From positions 90,375 through 154,374 of the forward strand of contig NZ_MKTR01000012.1 of assembly GCF_001898325.1 (NCBI RefSeq): a DNA stretch of 64,000 bases, in the 5' to 3' direction. The notes beneath the pieces are model-generated. The model was given only the letters and a program-made list of their open reading frames with translations, was not told the DNA's origin and searched no databases. Source of the DNA: Microbacterium sp. 67-17. Its GTDB lineage: Bacteria; Actinomycetota; Actinomycetes; Actinomycetales; Microbacteriaceae. The position numbers were made by a program, and so were the translations under genes. Positions 28,738 through 37,440 of this stretch are shown here, in pieces. Every line of letters begins with the position of its first letter. Position 1 is the first letter of the stretch.

Positions 28738-30009
28738 ATGGCACGCACGCCGACCGCTCTGCTGAGCCCCGCCGACCAGGAGCGGCGACGGGGCCTACGC
28801 ACCATGAAGTCCGTGGCGCTCGGAGCCCTGCTTCTCATGGCAGTCCTGTTCCTCATCGGCTTCATCGGCCAACAACAGGTTCCGGGGCTCGCCTACCTGC
28901 GCGCAGCAGCCGAAGGCGGAATGGTCGGCGCACTGGCCGACTGGTTCGCAGTGACTGCGCTGTTTCGGCATCCGTTGGGGATCCCGATCCCCCACACCGC
29001 GATCATCCCGCGGCGGAAAGACGAGATCGGTCAGTCGCTGGGCGAGTTCGTCGAGACGAACTTCCTCGCGACGGATGTCGTGCGCACCAAGCTCGAATCG
29101 ACCTCGATCGCCGCCCGCCTGGGTGCGTGGCTGAGCGATCCCGCACACGCGGCGCGGATCGGGTCGGAAGCGGCGGCGATGGGTTCCGGCATCCTTCGCG
29201 CCCTCAGCGACGACGACGCTCAAGATGTCATCACCGCCCTCGCCCGCGAGCACCTCATCGTGCCGGAGTGGTCGCCGGCGATCGGCGAGTGGCTCGGCCG
29301 CATCGTCGACGCCGACGCCCACCGAACCGCCGTGGACCTCGCCGCCGAGAACATCGACGAGTGGCTCGCGAACAACCGGGATGCCTTCACGGGCCTGGTC
29401 TCGGGGCGCCTACCCTCCTGGGTGCCGAGCATCGCCGCGCGCCTCGTCGACGAGACCGTGTACTCCGAGGCCGTCGGGTTCGTGCGTGCCGTGCGAACCA
29501 ATCCCGAGCATCCGGCCCGTGCTGCGATCACCGCCTACCTCAGCCGCTTGTCCGAGAGCATGCAGCACGACCCGCAGACGATCGGCCGATTCGAGGATGC
29601 CAAGCTCGCGATCTTCGACAGCCCCCGCGTTCGCGACCTAGCAACCCATGCCTGGAGCACGGCAAAGTCGGGCCTTCTCGACGCGCTCGCCGACCCGCAC
29701 AGCGGACTGCGCACCCAGATCGACAGTGCCCTTCGTGACATCGGTGAACGGCTCGTGCGCGAACCCGAACTGCAGCGTCGCGTCGACACCTGGGTGACGG
29801 ATGCCGCAGTCTTCCTCGTCGACCGATATCGCCACGACATCGCCTCGCTGATCACCGACACCGTCGAGCGCTGGGACCCTGCCGAGACGACCGAGAAGAT
29901 CGAGCTCATGGTCGGACGCGACCTGCAGTACATCCGCCTGAACGGCACGATCGTCGGCGCGCTGGCGGGACTTGCGATCTACGCGATCGCTCACGCCCTG
30001 TTCGGCTGA
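28738..30009 (+). CDS. DUF445 family membrane protein
   Basis: A 423-residue DUF445 protein: one N-terminal membrane helix near residue 35, the conserved GGMVGALADWFAVTALFRHP stretch, a long helical soluble part with repeated amphipathic segments, and a C-terminal membrane helix. Function is unknown; the family is widespread in bacteria. ATG 28738 is preferred over GTG 28732 because GAAGAT at 28726-28731 ends six bases before it. Confidence 0.88.
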   Translation: MARTPTALLSPADQERRRGLRTMKSVALGALLLMAVLFLIGFIGQQQVPGLAYLRAAAEGGMVGALADWFAVTALFRHPLGIPIPHTAIIPRRKDEIGQSLGEFVETNFLATDVVRTKLESTSIAARLGAWLSDPAHAARIGSEAAAMGSGILRALSDDDAQDVITALAREHLIVPEWSPAIGEWLGRIVDADAHRTAVDLAAENIDEWLANNRDAFTGLVSGRLPSWVPSIAARLVDETVYSEAVGFVRAVRTNPEHPARAAITAYLSRLSESMQHDPQTIGRFEDAKLAIFDSPRVRDLATHAWSTAKSGLLDALADPHSGLRTQIDSALRDIGERLVREPELQRRVDTWVTDAAVFLVDRYRHDIASLITDTVERWDPAETTEKIELMVGRDLQYIRLNGTIVGALAGLAIYAIAHALFG

Positions 30010-30034
30010 GCGCGAGCGCCGCGATCAGGCGCGG

Positions 30035-30511
30035 TCAGACGACGCTGATGACGGTCCCGCCGGTGAGATCCACCAACTGGGGGAAGGTCAGCGGGAACAC
30101 CGTATGCGGCGTGCCGCCTGCCGCCCAGATCTCGGGGAACGCGGCGAGATCCTCATCGACGATCGTCACGAGCGACGCCGGATGCCCCGTCGGAGCGACT
30201 CCCCCGATCGCCTGCCCGGTGGCCTGACGCACCTGATCGGGGGTCGCACGGGTGATCGAGGTCCGGCCGAGCCGGGTCGCCAATGCTTTCGTATCGACGC
30301 GGTGGGCACCGCTGGTCATCACCAGCAGCGGTTCTCCGTCGGACCAGAAGACCAGGCTGTTGGCGATGGCCCCCACCTCGACTCCGAGGGCGTCGGCTGC
30401 CAGCGCCGCAGTGGATGCGGCATCCGGGAGAACGACGATGTCGCCGGGAATCCCCGCGGCACGGATCGCGTCGTGGACGAGGCGGCTGCGAGCAGGAAGG
30501 TGATCGGACAT
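30035..30511 (-). CDS. YbaK/ProX-type aminoacyl-tRNA editing protein
   Basis: A 158-residue protein of the YbaK/ProRS-associated editing family, which removes wrongly attached amino acids from tRNA. Landmarks are VGAIANSLVFWSDGEPLLVM, the conserved Lys in HRVDTKALATRLG and the C-terminal GGVAPTGHP segment. The editing target (Cys- or Ala-tRNA-Pro, or another) cannot be read off. TAGGCT at 30518-30523 is six bases upstream of the ATG, a leaderless start. Confidence 0.88.
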   Translation of the reverse strand: MSDHLPARSRLVHDAIRAAGIPGDIVVLPDAASTAALAADALGVEVGAIANSLVFWSDGEPLLVMTSGAHRVDTKALATRLGRTSITRATPDQVRQATGQAIGGVAPTGHPASLVTIVDEDLAAFPEIWAAGGTPHTVFPLTFPQLVDLTGGTVISVV

Positions 30512-30558
30512 GATCTGAGCCTAGGGCGAGCAGCGAGCGCGCCGGATATCCTGTGCCA

Positions 30559-30699
30559 ATGAGCTTCTTCGGCGGCGGGTCGGGCAACGACAAGAACAAG
30601 ATCACGCCCGCACGCATCACAATCTGGGTCGTCGTTGCCGGTGTCGGCGTGTATCTGGTCGTTTCGGGCCTGGTCGGCATCCTGTCGGGCGGAAGCTGA
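30559..30699 (+). CDS. 46-residue single-span membrane protein
   Basis: A short gene: ATG at 30559, stop at 30697-30699. The protein has a polar Gly/Lys-rich N-terminus (GGGSGNDKNK), then one membrane helix (TIWVVVAGVGVYLVVSGLVG) and a short tail. TATCCT at 30547-30552 ends exactly six bases before the ATG, matching the leaderless promoter pattern of its neighbours. It lies between two convincing genes with no overlap. Function unknown; it may be a small membrane partner. Confidence 0.65.
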   Translation: MSFFGGGSGNDKNKITPARITIWVVVAGVGVYLVVSGLVGILSGGS

Positions 30700-30750
30700 C
30701 ACGCACACGGATGCCGCGACACCGGGCGCCGGCATCCGTAGGCTTACCGC

Positions 30751-31509
30751 GTGGAAGTCTGGCTCGCCGCGCTGAGCGGCCTGATCGGAGGCGGCGCGCT
30801 GTTCGTCGGCGCCGGCGTCGCGTGGTTCGTGAAGGTTCCGCGGCTGGTCGTCATGGCGATCATGGCATTCGGGGCCGGAGTACTGATCTCGACGTTGGCG
30901 TTCGAACTGGTGGCCGAGGCCGCTGATGGTGGCGGCATCGTTCCCACCTCTGCCGGGTTCCTCGGCGGCGCCGTGATCTACATCGTCGCCGACTGGGCTG
31001 TCTCACGCCCAAAGCCCGCAGCGGGGGGCTCCCGCAACATCGCCAAGCGCCGCGGGAAGGGCAAGGCCGCGCTCTCTGCCGGAGGAGCAGTGATCGCGAT
31101 CGGTTCGCTCATCGATGGCATCCCCGAGTCTGTGGTCTTGGGACTCTCGGTGTTGCAGACGGGCGGACTCAGCATCCCGGTCGTCGCAGCGATCGCGATC
31201 AGCAACATTCCCGAGGGGCTCTCGTCGACGGCAGCCTTCAAGCAGGACGGCAGCCGCGGCCGCACTGTCGCGGTGCTGTGGGGCGGTATCACGGCGGCGT
31301 CCGTCATCGCAGCCGTGGTCGGATACCTGGCCCTCCAGACCGCACCGCCCGAGCTCATCGCGATCATCACGAGCGTGGCGGCGGGCGCGCTGCTCGCCAT
31401 GGTCGCGAACACGATGATCCCCGAAGCGTTCGAGCGCCTTCACTTCCTGACGGGCCTGTGGGCGACCCTCGGATTCCTTCTCGCGTTCGTCATGCACGAG
31501 CTGAGCTGA
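30751..31509 (+). CDS. ZIP-family divalent metal transporter
   Basis: A 252-residue membrane protein with about eight hydrophobic segments. The metal-binding helices carry SLIDGIPESVVLG and ISNIPEGLSSTAAFK, the ZIP hallmarks. Between helices 3 and 4 is a basic cytoplasmic loop (AKRRGKGKAAL) instead of the usual His-rich one. It is predicted to import Zn, Fe or Mn. The GTG start is six bases after TAGGCT (30739-30744). No metal-regulator box was recognised upstream. Confidence 0.88.
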   Translation: MEVWLAALSGLIGGGALFVGAGVAWFVKVPRLVVMAIMAFGAGVLISTLAFELVAEAADGGGIVPTSAGFLGGAVIYIVADWAVSRPKPAAGGSRNIAKRRGKGKAALSAGGAVIAIGSLIDGIPESVVLGLSVLQTGGLSIPVVAAIAISNIPEGLSSTAAFKQDGSRGRTVAVLWGGITAASVIAAVVGYLALQTAPPELIAIITSVAAGALLAMVANTMIPEAFERLHFLTGLWATLGFLLAFVMHELS

Positions 31510-31523
31510 GGCGCGGTCGAACC

Positions 31524-31991
31524 TCAGCCCTTGCCGCCGGGCGGGCCGATCATCAGCAGGCTCACATAGAGCACGACGACAGCCGCGGCAATCAGGATGC
31601 CGAGCATCCACGGGCGGCGCAGGAACCAGCGCAACGCACGGTCGTACCAGGCGCCATCGCGCGGATCATCGGTCTGCTCGAGGCGCCAGGTCCCGGCGAG
31701 CGATCCGCGCCGGTGCAGCCAGATCTCCGTCGGGATCGTGGCGTACGGCACGACGGCACTGACGAGACCGACAACGGTCGGCCACGCCCGCCATCTGTTG
31801 TTCAGCGCCACGAGGATCACCGTGGCGCCGTAAGACAAGAAGATGAAGCCGTGGATGCCGCCCCCGATCGTTACGGCGAGCGCGAGTTCCGGGTTCACGG
31901 CGCGAGCAATGAGCGCTGCGATGAGCAGGGTCCACGAAATCGCCTCGAGGATGGCGAGGGTGCGAAAGAGGGAGAGTGGAGTTCGGAACAC
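31524..31991 (-). CDS. DUF3817 domain-containing membrane protein
   Basis: A 155-residue protein with three to four membrane segments. The DUF3817 core is FRTLAILEAISWTLLIA at the start, then GGGIHGFIFLSYGATVILVA. An extra amphipathic region and a final membrane helix follow. Function unknown. GTG at 31991 is chosen over a start at 32063: TATGCT at 31998-32003 ends six bases upstream, and homology to the family begins at this point. The start lies inside a perfect 25-base palindrome. Confidence 0.8.
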   Translation of the reverse strand: MFRTPLSLFRTLAILEAISWTLLIAALIARAVNPELALAVTIGGGIHGFIFLSYGATVILVALNNRWRAWPTVVGLVSAVVPYATIPTEIWLHRRGSLAGTWRLEQTDDPRDGAWYDRALRWFLRRPWMLGILIAAAVVVLYVSLLMIGPPGGKG

Positions 31992-32014
31992 TCCTTCAGC
32001 ATAGCTGAAGGAGT
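31990..32014. promoter_or_regulatory. Perfect 25-base palindrome over the DUF3817 promoter
   Basis: Arms ACTCCTTCAGC (31990-32000) and GCTGAAGGAGT (32004-32014) are perfect 11-base inverted repeats around a three-base centre. They cover the -10 (31998-32003) and the start codon of the DUF3817 gene. It looks like an operator for a dimeric repressor; no regulator gene is adjacent. The divergent DHA2 exporter starts 92 bases away and might share it. It has no T-tract, so a terminator is unlikely. Confidence 0.6.
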
Positions 32015-32105
32015 CACGGCGCCTCCATTCCGACGATCCGGGTATATAGTTGCGTCTGGTCAACCATCTTTCGGGCGCTCTGCCCCTCTTTTCTCGTGAG
32101 GCACT

Positions 32106-34181
32106 ATGTCAACTGCTGCAGTTCGCCCTGCCGCCGGCGCTCCGGTGATGACACACCGAGAGATCCTCGTGGTCATCTTCGGCCTCATGGCCGGCATGTT
32201 CCTCTCTGCGCTGGATCAGACCATCGTCGGCACCTCGATCCGCACGATCGGCGACGACCTCAATGGACTGAGCCTGCAGGCGTGGGTCACCACGGCGTAC
32301 CTCATCCTGGCGACGATCTCGACGCCGATCTACGGCAAGCTGTCTGACATCTTCGGCCGTCGTCCGCTGTTCATCATCGCGATCGGGATCTTCATCATCG
32401 GCTCGATCCTGGCCAGCTTCTCGCAGTCGATGGTGCAGCTCGCCGTGTTCCGCGCGATCCAGGGCCTCGGTGCCGGTGGCCTGATGTCGATGCCCCTCGC
32501 GATCATGGGCGACATCCTCGCGCCGCGCGAGCGAGCCCGCTACCAGGGATACTTCCTGGCCGTCTTCGGTATCTCTTCGGTGATCGGCCCGCTCATCGGC
32601 GGCCTGTTCGCCGGCGCCGACCAGATCCTGTGGATCGACGGATGGCGCTGGGTCTTCCTCATCAACGTGCCGATCGGTATCGCGGCCCTCGCGGTCGTCG
32701 TGCGCTTCCTCCACATTCCCCGCCATAACGGCGCCCGCTCGGTTCGCATCGACTGGTGGGGGGCTGCCGCCGTCATCGTCGCCCTCGTGCCGCTGCTGCT
32801 GGTCGCCGAGCAGGGCCGCGAGTGGGGTTGGGATTCGCCCATCGCCATCTCCTGCTACGTGATCGGCGCCATCGGCATCCTGGCCTTTGTGCTCATCGAG
32901 CGGGCGATGAAGGATGACGCGATCATCCCCCTGAAGCTGTTCAGCTCCCCCACGTTCTCGATGGCGACCGTCATCGGCGTGTTCGTCGGCTTCGGCATGT
33001 TCGGCGCGATGCTCACGATCCCCCTGTACCTGCAGCTCGTCCTGGGATCGACCCCGACCGAGAGCGGCCTCCAGCTGCTGCCGATGATCCTCGGCCTCAT
33101 GATCTCGTCGATCGCAAGCGGCCAGATCATCGCGCGCACCGGCAGGTACCGCATCTTCCCGATCACCGGCACCGCGTTCATGGCGCTCGGCTACTTCGTC
33201 TTGACCTTCATGCGATACGACTCGTCCTACTGGATGATCGCCGGCGCGATGCTGCTGCTCGGGCTCGGGCTTGGGCAGCTCATGCAGACCCTCACGATCG
33301 CGAGCCAGAACTCCGTCGGCGCGCGCGACATGGGTGTGGCCACGAGCGCGTCGACCTTCTTCCGTCAGATCGGTGGCACCGCCGGGACTGCCGTGCTCCT
33401 CTCGCTGCTGTTCACGGTGCTCCCCACCAACGTGCAGACCGCTTTCCAGAACGAGACGAACCTGTCGGGCGCACTGAACGCCGCCCTGACTCCCGAGATC
33501 GCCAACGCTCCCGAGAACGCGGCGATCATGCAGACGATCTACACCCCGATCGTTTCAGCCGTTACCGATGCAACCACGCAGCAGATCGAGCAGGGGCTGC
33601 AGCAGGCAACGGATGCCGCCACTCAGGCCGTCGCCGATCAGGTCGCGGCAGGGACCATCCCGGCCTCCGCGCAAGAGGCAGCCACCGCAGCTGCCGTCGC
33701 GCAGGCACAAGCCGCGGCGACGGCACAGATCGAGGAGCAGATCCCGGTCGCGCAGATCTCGAGCGACGGCACGGTCACACTCGACTTCTCAGACGCCGCC
33801 GACCGCGAGGCCTTTGTCGCACAGATCATCCCGCAGATCGAGGAGCAGTTCGCCGGTGGCGGCGACAGCTCGCTCGATAGCAGCACGATGGATGACACGT
33901 CGTTCCTCACCGGCGCGAACCCGGCGCTCGCTGAGCCGCTGCTCATCGCGTTCAACGAGTCGGCGGTGCTGGTCTACTGGGTTGGGATGTACGTCGTCCT
34001 CATCGCGTTCGTCCTCTCGCTCTTCTTCCGCACCCCGCCGCTGCGCGACCGCTCAGCGCTCCAGGAAGCCGCTGACGACGAGGCGATGCTCGCGACCGCC
34101 GCTGCTGAGGAGTTCGGCGCGATGGTCAACCCGGGCACGGGGACGGGGCCCGTTCCGACGAGCGCAGGAACCCGCAGCTAG
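32106..34181 (+). CDS. DHA2-family (EmrB/QacA-type) multidrug exporter with a long alanine/glutamine-rich insertion
   Basis: A 691-residue, 14-helix major facilitator. Motif A is GKLSDIFGRRPLF and motif C lies in the helix 5 segment GISSVIGPLIGGLFAG. Residues about 435-610, between the last two helices, form an unusually large extracytoplasmic loop rich in Ala and Gln, predicted mostly helical or coiled coil. The remaining helix (VYWVGMYVVLIAFVLSLFF) follows. The DHA2 fold implies proton-driven export of drugs. TATAGT at 32045-32050 is a possible -10, giving a leadered transcript with GAGG before the ATG. Confidence 0.88.
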   Translation: MSTAAVRPAAGAPVMTHREILVVIFGLMAGMFLSALDQTIVGTSIRTIGDDLNGLSLQAWVTTAYLILATISTPIYGKLSDIFGRRPLFIIAIGIFIIGSILASFSQSMVQLAVFRAIQGLGAGGLMSMPLAIMGDILAPRERARYQGYFLAVFGISSVIGPLIGGLFAGADQILWIDGWRWVFLINVPIGIAALAVVVRFLHIPRHNGARSVRIDWWGAAAVIVALVPLLLVAEQGREWGWDSPIAISCYVIGAIGILAFVLIERAMKDDAIIPLKLFSSPTFSMATVIGVFVGFGMFGAMLTIPLYLQLVLGSTPTESGLQLLPMILGLMISSIASGQIIARTGRYRIFPITGTAFMALGYFVLTFMRYDSSYWMIAGAMLLLGLGLGQLMQTLTIASQNSVGARDMGVATSASTFFRQIGGTAGTAVLLSLLFTVLPTNVQTAFQNETNLSGALNAALTPEIANAPENAAIMQTIYTPIVSAVTDATTQQIEQGLQQATDAATQAVADQVAAGTIPASAQEAATAAAVAQAQAAATAQIEEQIPVAQISSDGTVTLDFSDAADREAFVAQIIPQIEEQFAGGGDSSLDSSTMDDTSFLTGANPALAEPLLIAFNESAVLVYWVGMYVVLIAFVLSLFFRTPPLRDRSALQEAADDEAMLATAAAEEFGAMVNPGTGTGPVPTSAGTRS

Positions 34182-34252
34182 GGGCCACCACGCACGCAGG
34201 GTCCTCAGCCACGTGTGACAGCAAGCCGCGCCAGTACGGGCCTGATTTCGAT

Positions 34253-34320
34253 TCATGACGCTGCGCGTCGAACCATGACGCCCCGCGGCGCTTCGTGACG
34301 ATCGGGTTGGGCCCGTGACG
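34253..34320 (+). promoter_or_regulatory. Four direct repeats YCRTGACG with exact 20-base spacing before the sulfonate-type ABC operon
   Basis: TCATGACG (34253-34260), CCATGACG (34273-34280), TCGTGACG (34293-34300) and CCGTGACG (34313-34320) recur at exactly 20-base intervals. This places every copy on the same face of the DNA. A weaker relative, GTGTGACA, sits at 34213-34220, two periods upstream. The array ends 23 bases before the ATG at 34344. Such phased sites suit a cooperatively binding regulator, probably an activator; which one is unknown. Confidence 0.65.
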
Positions 34321-34343
34321 CGAACGCCGACACCATGGGCGGC

Positions 34344-35189
34344 ATGTCTGTGATCGCACTCGACAGTTCCGTTGCATTCGACGATGTGGTCGACGCGCGC
34401 TCCCGCGTCGGGGGAACCGTCGACCTCGTCGACCTTGGTCGCACCTTTCCCGGCCCCGACGGCGGCCGCGACGTGCTTCGCGACCTCACGCTCCAGATTC
34501 GCGGCGGCGAGATCCTCAGCATCGTCGGGCCCTCCGGATGCGGCAAGTCGACGCTCCTGCGCGTGATCGGTGGCCTCGACCGTCCGACGGCCGGAGAGAT
34601 CACCGTCTCGGGGCATCCGGTTGTCGACACCGATTCCCGCACTGCCATCGCCTTCCAGGAGCCGCGCCTGCTGCCGTGGCGCACGATCGCCGAGAACGTC
34701 GAACTCGGACTACCACGCGGCACCGGCCGCCGGGCCGGGCGTGCGCGGGTCGCCGAGCTGCTCGACATCGTCGGGCTCACGGCATCCGCTGACCTGCGTC
34801 CGCGACAGGTGTCGGGCGGCATGGCACAGCGTGCCTCCCTCGCGCGCGCGCTGGCTCGCGGCCCCGAAGTGCTGCTGCTCGATGAACCCTTCGGCGCCCT
34901 CGATGCCCTCACGAGGCTCCGGATGCAGGATCTGCTGCTTCAGGTCCACACCGCAGAACCGACCACCGTGGTCCTCGTCACGCACGACGTCGAGGAGGCA
35001 CTGTTCCTCGCCGATCGCGTGCTGCTGCTGCGTACGCTGACGCGCGGCGACGACACCGGATCGGTAGCGCGCATCCTCACAGCTCCAGGCGAGCGTCCTC
35101 GTGACCGAGCCGAGGCGGCGTTTGCCGACCTGCGCGCCGACGTCCTTACCGGCCTCGGCGTCGACACGCATCACGCCTCCCTCCCCTAA
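34344..35189 (+). CDS. ssuB: Sulfonate-type ABC transporter ATP-binding protein
   Basis: A 281-residue ATPase: Walker A GPSGCGKST at residues 62-70, Q-loop AFQEPRLLPW, signature VSGGMAQRASLARAL, Walker B LLLLDEPFGALDA, and the H-loop histidine in LVTHDVEEALF. The Q-loop and overall layout are those of the SsuB/TauB/NrtD group. The N-terminal 30 residues are an extra polar extension. I prefer the ATG at 34344, with CACCAT seven bases upstream as a plausible -10, over 34335. It heads a three-gene operon with lipoprotein and permease. Confidence 0.85.
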   Translation: MSVIALDSSVAFDDVVDARSRVGGTVDLVDLGRTFPGPDGGRDVLRDLTLQIRGGEILSIVGPSGCGKSTLLRVIGGLDRPTAGEITVSGHPVVDTDSRTAIAFQEPRLLPWRTIAENVELGLPRGTGRRAGRARVAELLDIVGLTASADLRPRQVSGGMAQRASLARALARGPEVLLLDEPFGALDALTRLRMQDLLLQVHTAEPTTVVLVTHDVEEALFLADRVLLLRTLTRGDDTGSVARILTAPGERPRDRAEAAFADLRADVLTGLGVDTHHASLP

Positions 35190-35228
35190 TCCACCCCCTT
35201 GCACCGCACCAGATCAACGGAGACACCC

Positions 35229-36269
35229 ATGCCCTCGCGCACCGCTCTCGGCATCCGTGCCGGGCTCGTCCTGCTCACGACCGCCGCTGTCGCCCTCGGC
35301 ACCACCGGATGCCTCGCTGGCGAGAACGCTTCAGCAGCCCCGGCGGCGTCCGGCGATAGCGCCTGGTCATCGGACACGCTCACCGTCGACTTCGCGACCT
35401 ACAACCCGCTGAGTCTCATCGTTCGCAACCAGGGGCTCATCGAAGAAGCGCTCGGCGACAGCGTCACCGTCGAGTGGGTGCAGTCGGCCGGTTCGAACAA
35501 GGCGAACGAGTTCCTGCGCGCAGGATCCGTCGATGTCGGCTCGACCGCCGGCTCTGCGGCGCTCCTCGCCCGAGCTAACGGCTCGCCGATCCAGGTGATC
35601 GACATCTACTCGCAGCCCGAGTGGTCGGCGATCGTCGTGCCCGCCGAGAGCCCCATCCAGTCCGTGCAAGACCTGGCTGGCGCATCGATCGCCGCGACCG
35701 CCGGAACCGACCCCTACTTCTTCCTGCTGCAGGCCCTCGAGGCCGAGGGCCTGTCGATCGAGGATGTCGAAGTGCAGAACGTGCAGCATGCCGACGGTCG
35801 TGCCGCGCTGGATGCCGGGTCGGTGGATGCCTGGGCGGGCCTCGACCCGATCATGGCTGCGGCCGAGGTCGAGTCGGGCGCTCGCCTGATCTACCGCAAC
35901 GTCGACTTCAATTCCTACGGCTTCCTCAACGCGACCGAGCAGTTCCTCACCGACCACGCCGACCTCGCCCAGGTTGTCGTGGATGCCTACGAGCAGGCTC
36001 GCGCCTGGGCACTCGAGCACCCGGATGAGACCGCAGCACTCCTCGCCGAGGTGGCGGGCATCGATCCGGATGTCGCCGCCACGGTCATCACCGAACGCTC
36101 GAACCTCGACGTCAGCGGCATCCCGGGAGCAGACCAGCTCGCCGTGCTGAAGAAGATCGCGCCGGTCCTGGTCGCCTCGGATGCTGTCCAGGGCGGACAA
36201 GCCGCGATCGATGAAGCTCTCGCCACGATCATCAACCCGACCTTCGCTGAGAAGGCCACGCAGGGCTGA
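35229..36269 (+). CDS. ssuA: Aliphatic sulfonate-type ABC transporter substrate-binding lipoprotein
   Basis: A 346-residue secreted protein. The N-terminus has a basic start, a hydrophobic segment (LVLLTTAAVALG) and a lipobox-like TTGC at about residue 24, then a low-complexity Ala/Ser linker. The mature part fits the SsuA/TauA/NMT1 fold. It should be tethered outside the membrane and present a sulfonate or a related compound to the permease. The ATG at 35229 has GGAGA five bases upstream. The exact ligand is not readable. Confidence 0.85.
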   Translation: MPSRTALGIRAGLVLLTTAAVALGTTGCLAGENASAAPAASGDSAWSSDTLTVDFATYNPLSLIVRNQGLIEEALGDSVTVEWVQSAGSNKANEFLRAGSVDVGSTAGSAALLARANGSPIQVIDIYSQPEWSAIVVPAESPIQSVQDLAGASIAATAGTDPYFFLLQALEAEGLSIEDVEVQNVQHADGRAALDAGSVDAWAGLDPIMAAAEVESGARLIYRNVDFNSYGFLNATEQFLTDHADLAQVVVDAYEQARAWALEHPDETAALLAEVAGIDPDVAATVITERSNLDVSGIPGADQLAVLKKIAPVLVASDAVQGGQAAIDEALATIINPTFAEKATQG

Positions 36270-37096
36270 TGAGCGCGACGACTGCTATTCGGGGCGGTGA
36301 GCGTCTGACCGACGCCGCCGCCCCGGGGCCGCGCACCCTGTGGGATCGCCGGGCGACCAGAGTCATCGGCGGTCTCATCCTGCCGCTTCTGGTCCTCGCG
36401 CTCTGGCAGGCCGTCACGGTCTCGGGACTCATCCCGCCCTATCGGCTGCCGCCGCCCGCGACGGTGCTCGATGCCGCCGTCCAACTCGCCCAGAGCGGTG
36501 ACCTGTGGATCCACGTCGCGATCTCGCTGCAGCGCGTCTTGCTGGGCTTCGCGATCGGTTCGGTCGTCGGTCTCGCGGTCGCGGCAATCGTCGGGCTCAC
36601 GCGCGCAGGTGACATCCTGCTGAGCCCGTCGCTTGCCGCCGTGCGGGCTATCCCTTCACTTGCGCTCGTCCCGCTGCTTCTGCTGTGGATGGGAATTGGC
36701 GAGGACTCCAAGGTGACACTGATCGCGATCGGCGCCTTCTTCCCCGTCTTCACGACCGTGAGCGCCGCCCTACGCCAGGTCGACCCGCATGCGGTCGAGA
36801 TGGCGCGGTCGTTCAGCCTGGGGGGCTTCGACCTCTTCCGCGCGGTGCAGCTACCCGCCGTGGTGCCCTCGATCATGTCGGGCTTGCGGCTCGGGCTCGC
36901 GCAGTCGTGGCTGTTCCTCGTAGCGGCTGAGCTGCTAGCGGCAGCCATGGGCCTGGGCTTCCTGCTGACCGACTCGCAGTCCACGGGCCGAGTCGACCGC
37001 ATCCTGCTTGCGATCGTGCTGCTCGCGCTGCTCGGAACCCTCACTAACGCGCTCCTGAGCCTCGCCCAGAAGCTCCTGCTACGGCGCTGGATGTAG
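36269..37096 (+). CDS. ssuC: Sulfonate-type ABC transporter permease
   Basis: A 275-residue membrane protein with about six helices and the BPD_transp_1 EAA-like loop (EMARSFSLGGFDLFRAVQLP), which contacts the ATPase. Its ATG overlaps the binding-protein stop (TGATG). With the ATPase and lipoprotein it completes an importer. Sequence style is closest to SsuC. Confidence 0.88.
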   Translation: MSATTAIRGGERLTDAAAPGPRTLWDRRATRVIGGLILPLLVLALWQAVTVSGLIPPYRLPPPATVLDAAVQLAQSGDLWIHVAISLQRVLLGFAIGSVVGLAVAAIVGLTRAGDILLSPSLAAVRAIPSLALVPLLLLWMGIGEDSKVTLIAIGAFFPVFTTVSAALRQVDPHAVEMARSFSLGGFDLFRAVQLPAVVPSIMSGLRLGLAQSWLFLVAAELLAAAMGLGFLLTDSQSTGRVDRILLAIVLLALLGTLTNALLSLAQKLLLRRWM

Positions 37097-37173
37097 GTCG
37101 CCGCGGCGGCCAGCGCCGCTCGATGACGTCGCCTGTTCACCAGAAGGACAGTCCGACGTGGCATGCTGCATCC

Positions 37174-37440
37174 GTGATGACCTCGCGACCTCTGGCCCTG
37201 CTGGTCACGGCAGGAGTCAGCTTCGCGCTCGCCGTTCTCATGGGCTGGGCAGCCGCCAGCTACGGCGTCGAGACCACCGTCTGGGACGCCACGTATGGCA
37301 CCTATGCCTACGTTGAGCGACCCGGCAGCGAGATCGTGCTCGCGCTGGGCGGCCTGCTGGCCCTAGCGCTGAGTGCCGCGGCGCTTCTGGCCTTCATCCA
37401 AGCCAATCGCCGCTCCGCGCGCACCGCGAGCCCGAGGTAA
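37174..37440 (+). CDS. Hypothetical two-helix membrane protein
   Basis: An 88-residue protein with two hydrophobic helices (LALLVTAGVSFALAVLMG and IVLALGGLLALALSAAALL) joined by a polar loop with YGTYAYVERPGSE, and a basic tail. No family recognised. GTG 37174 is taken as start because CATGCT at 37162-37167 ends six bases upstream; ATG 37177 and a longer ATG at 37123 are alternatives. It has no evident link to the sulfonate operon. Confidence 0.6.
   Translation: MMTSRPLALLVTAGVSFALAVLMGWAAASYGVETTVWDATYGTYAYVERPGSEIVLALGGLLALALSAAALLAFIQANRRSARTASPR

Noticed and set aside
34253..34320. Short CRISPR-like array
   Set aside because: Repeat units are only eight bases with 12-base gaps; spacing and location point to operator sites.
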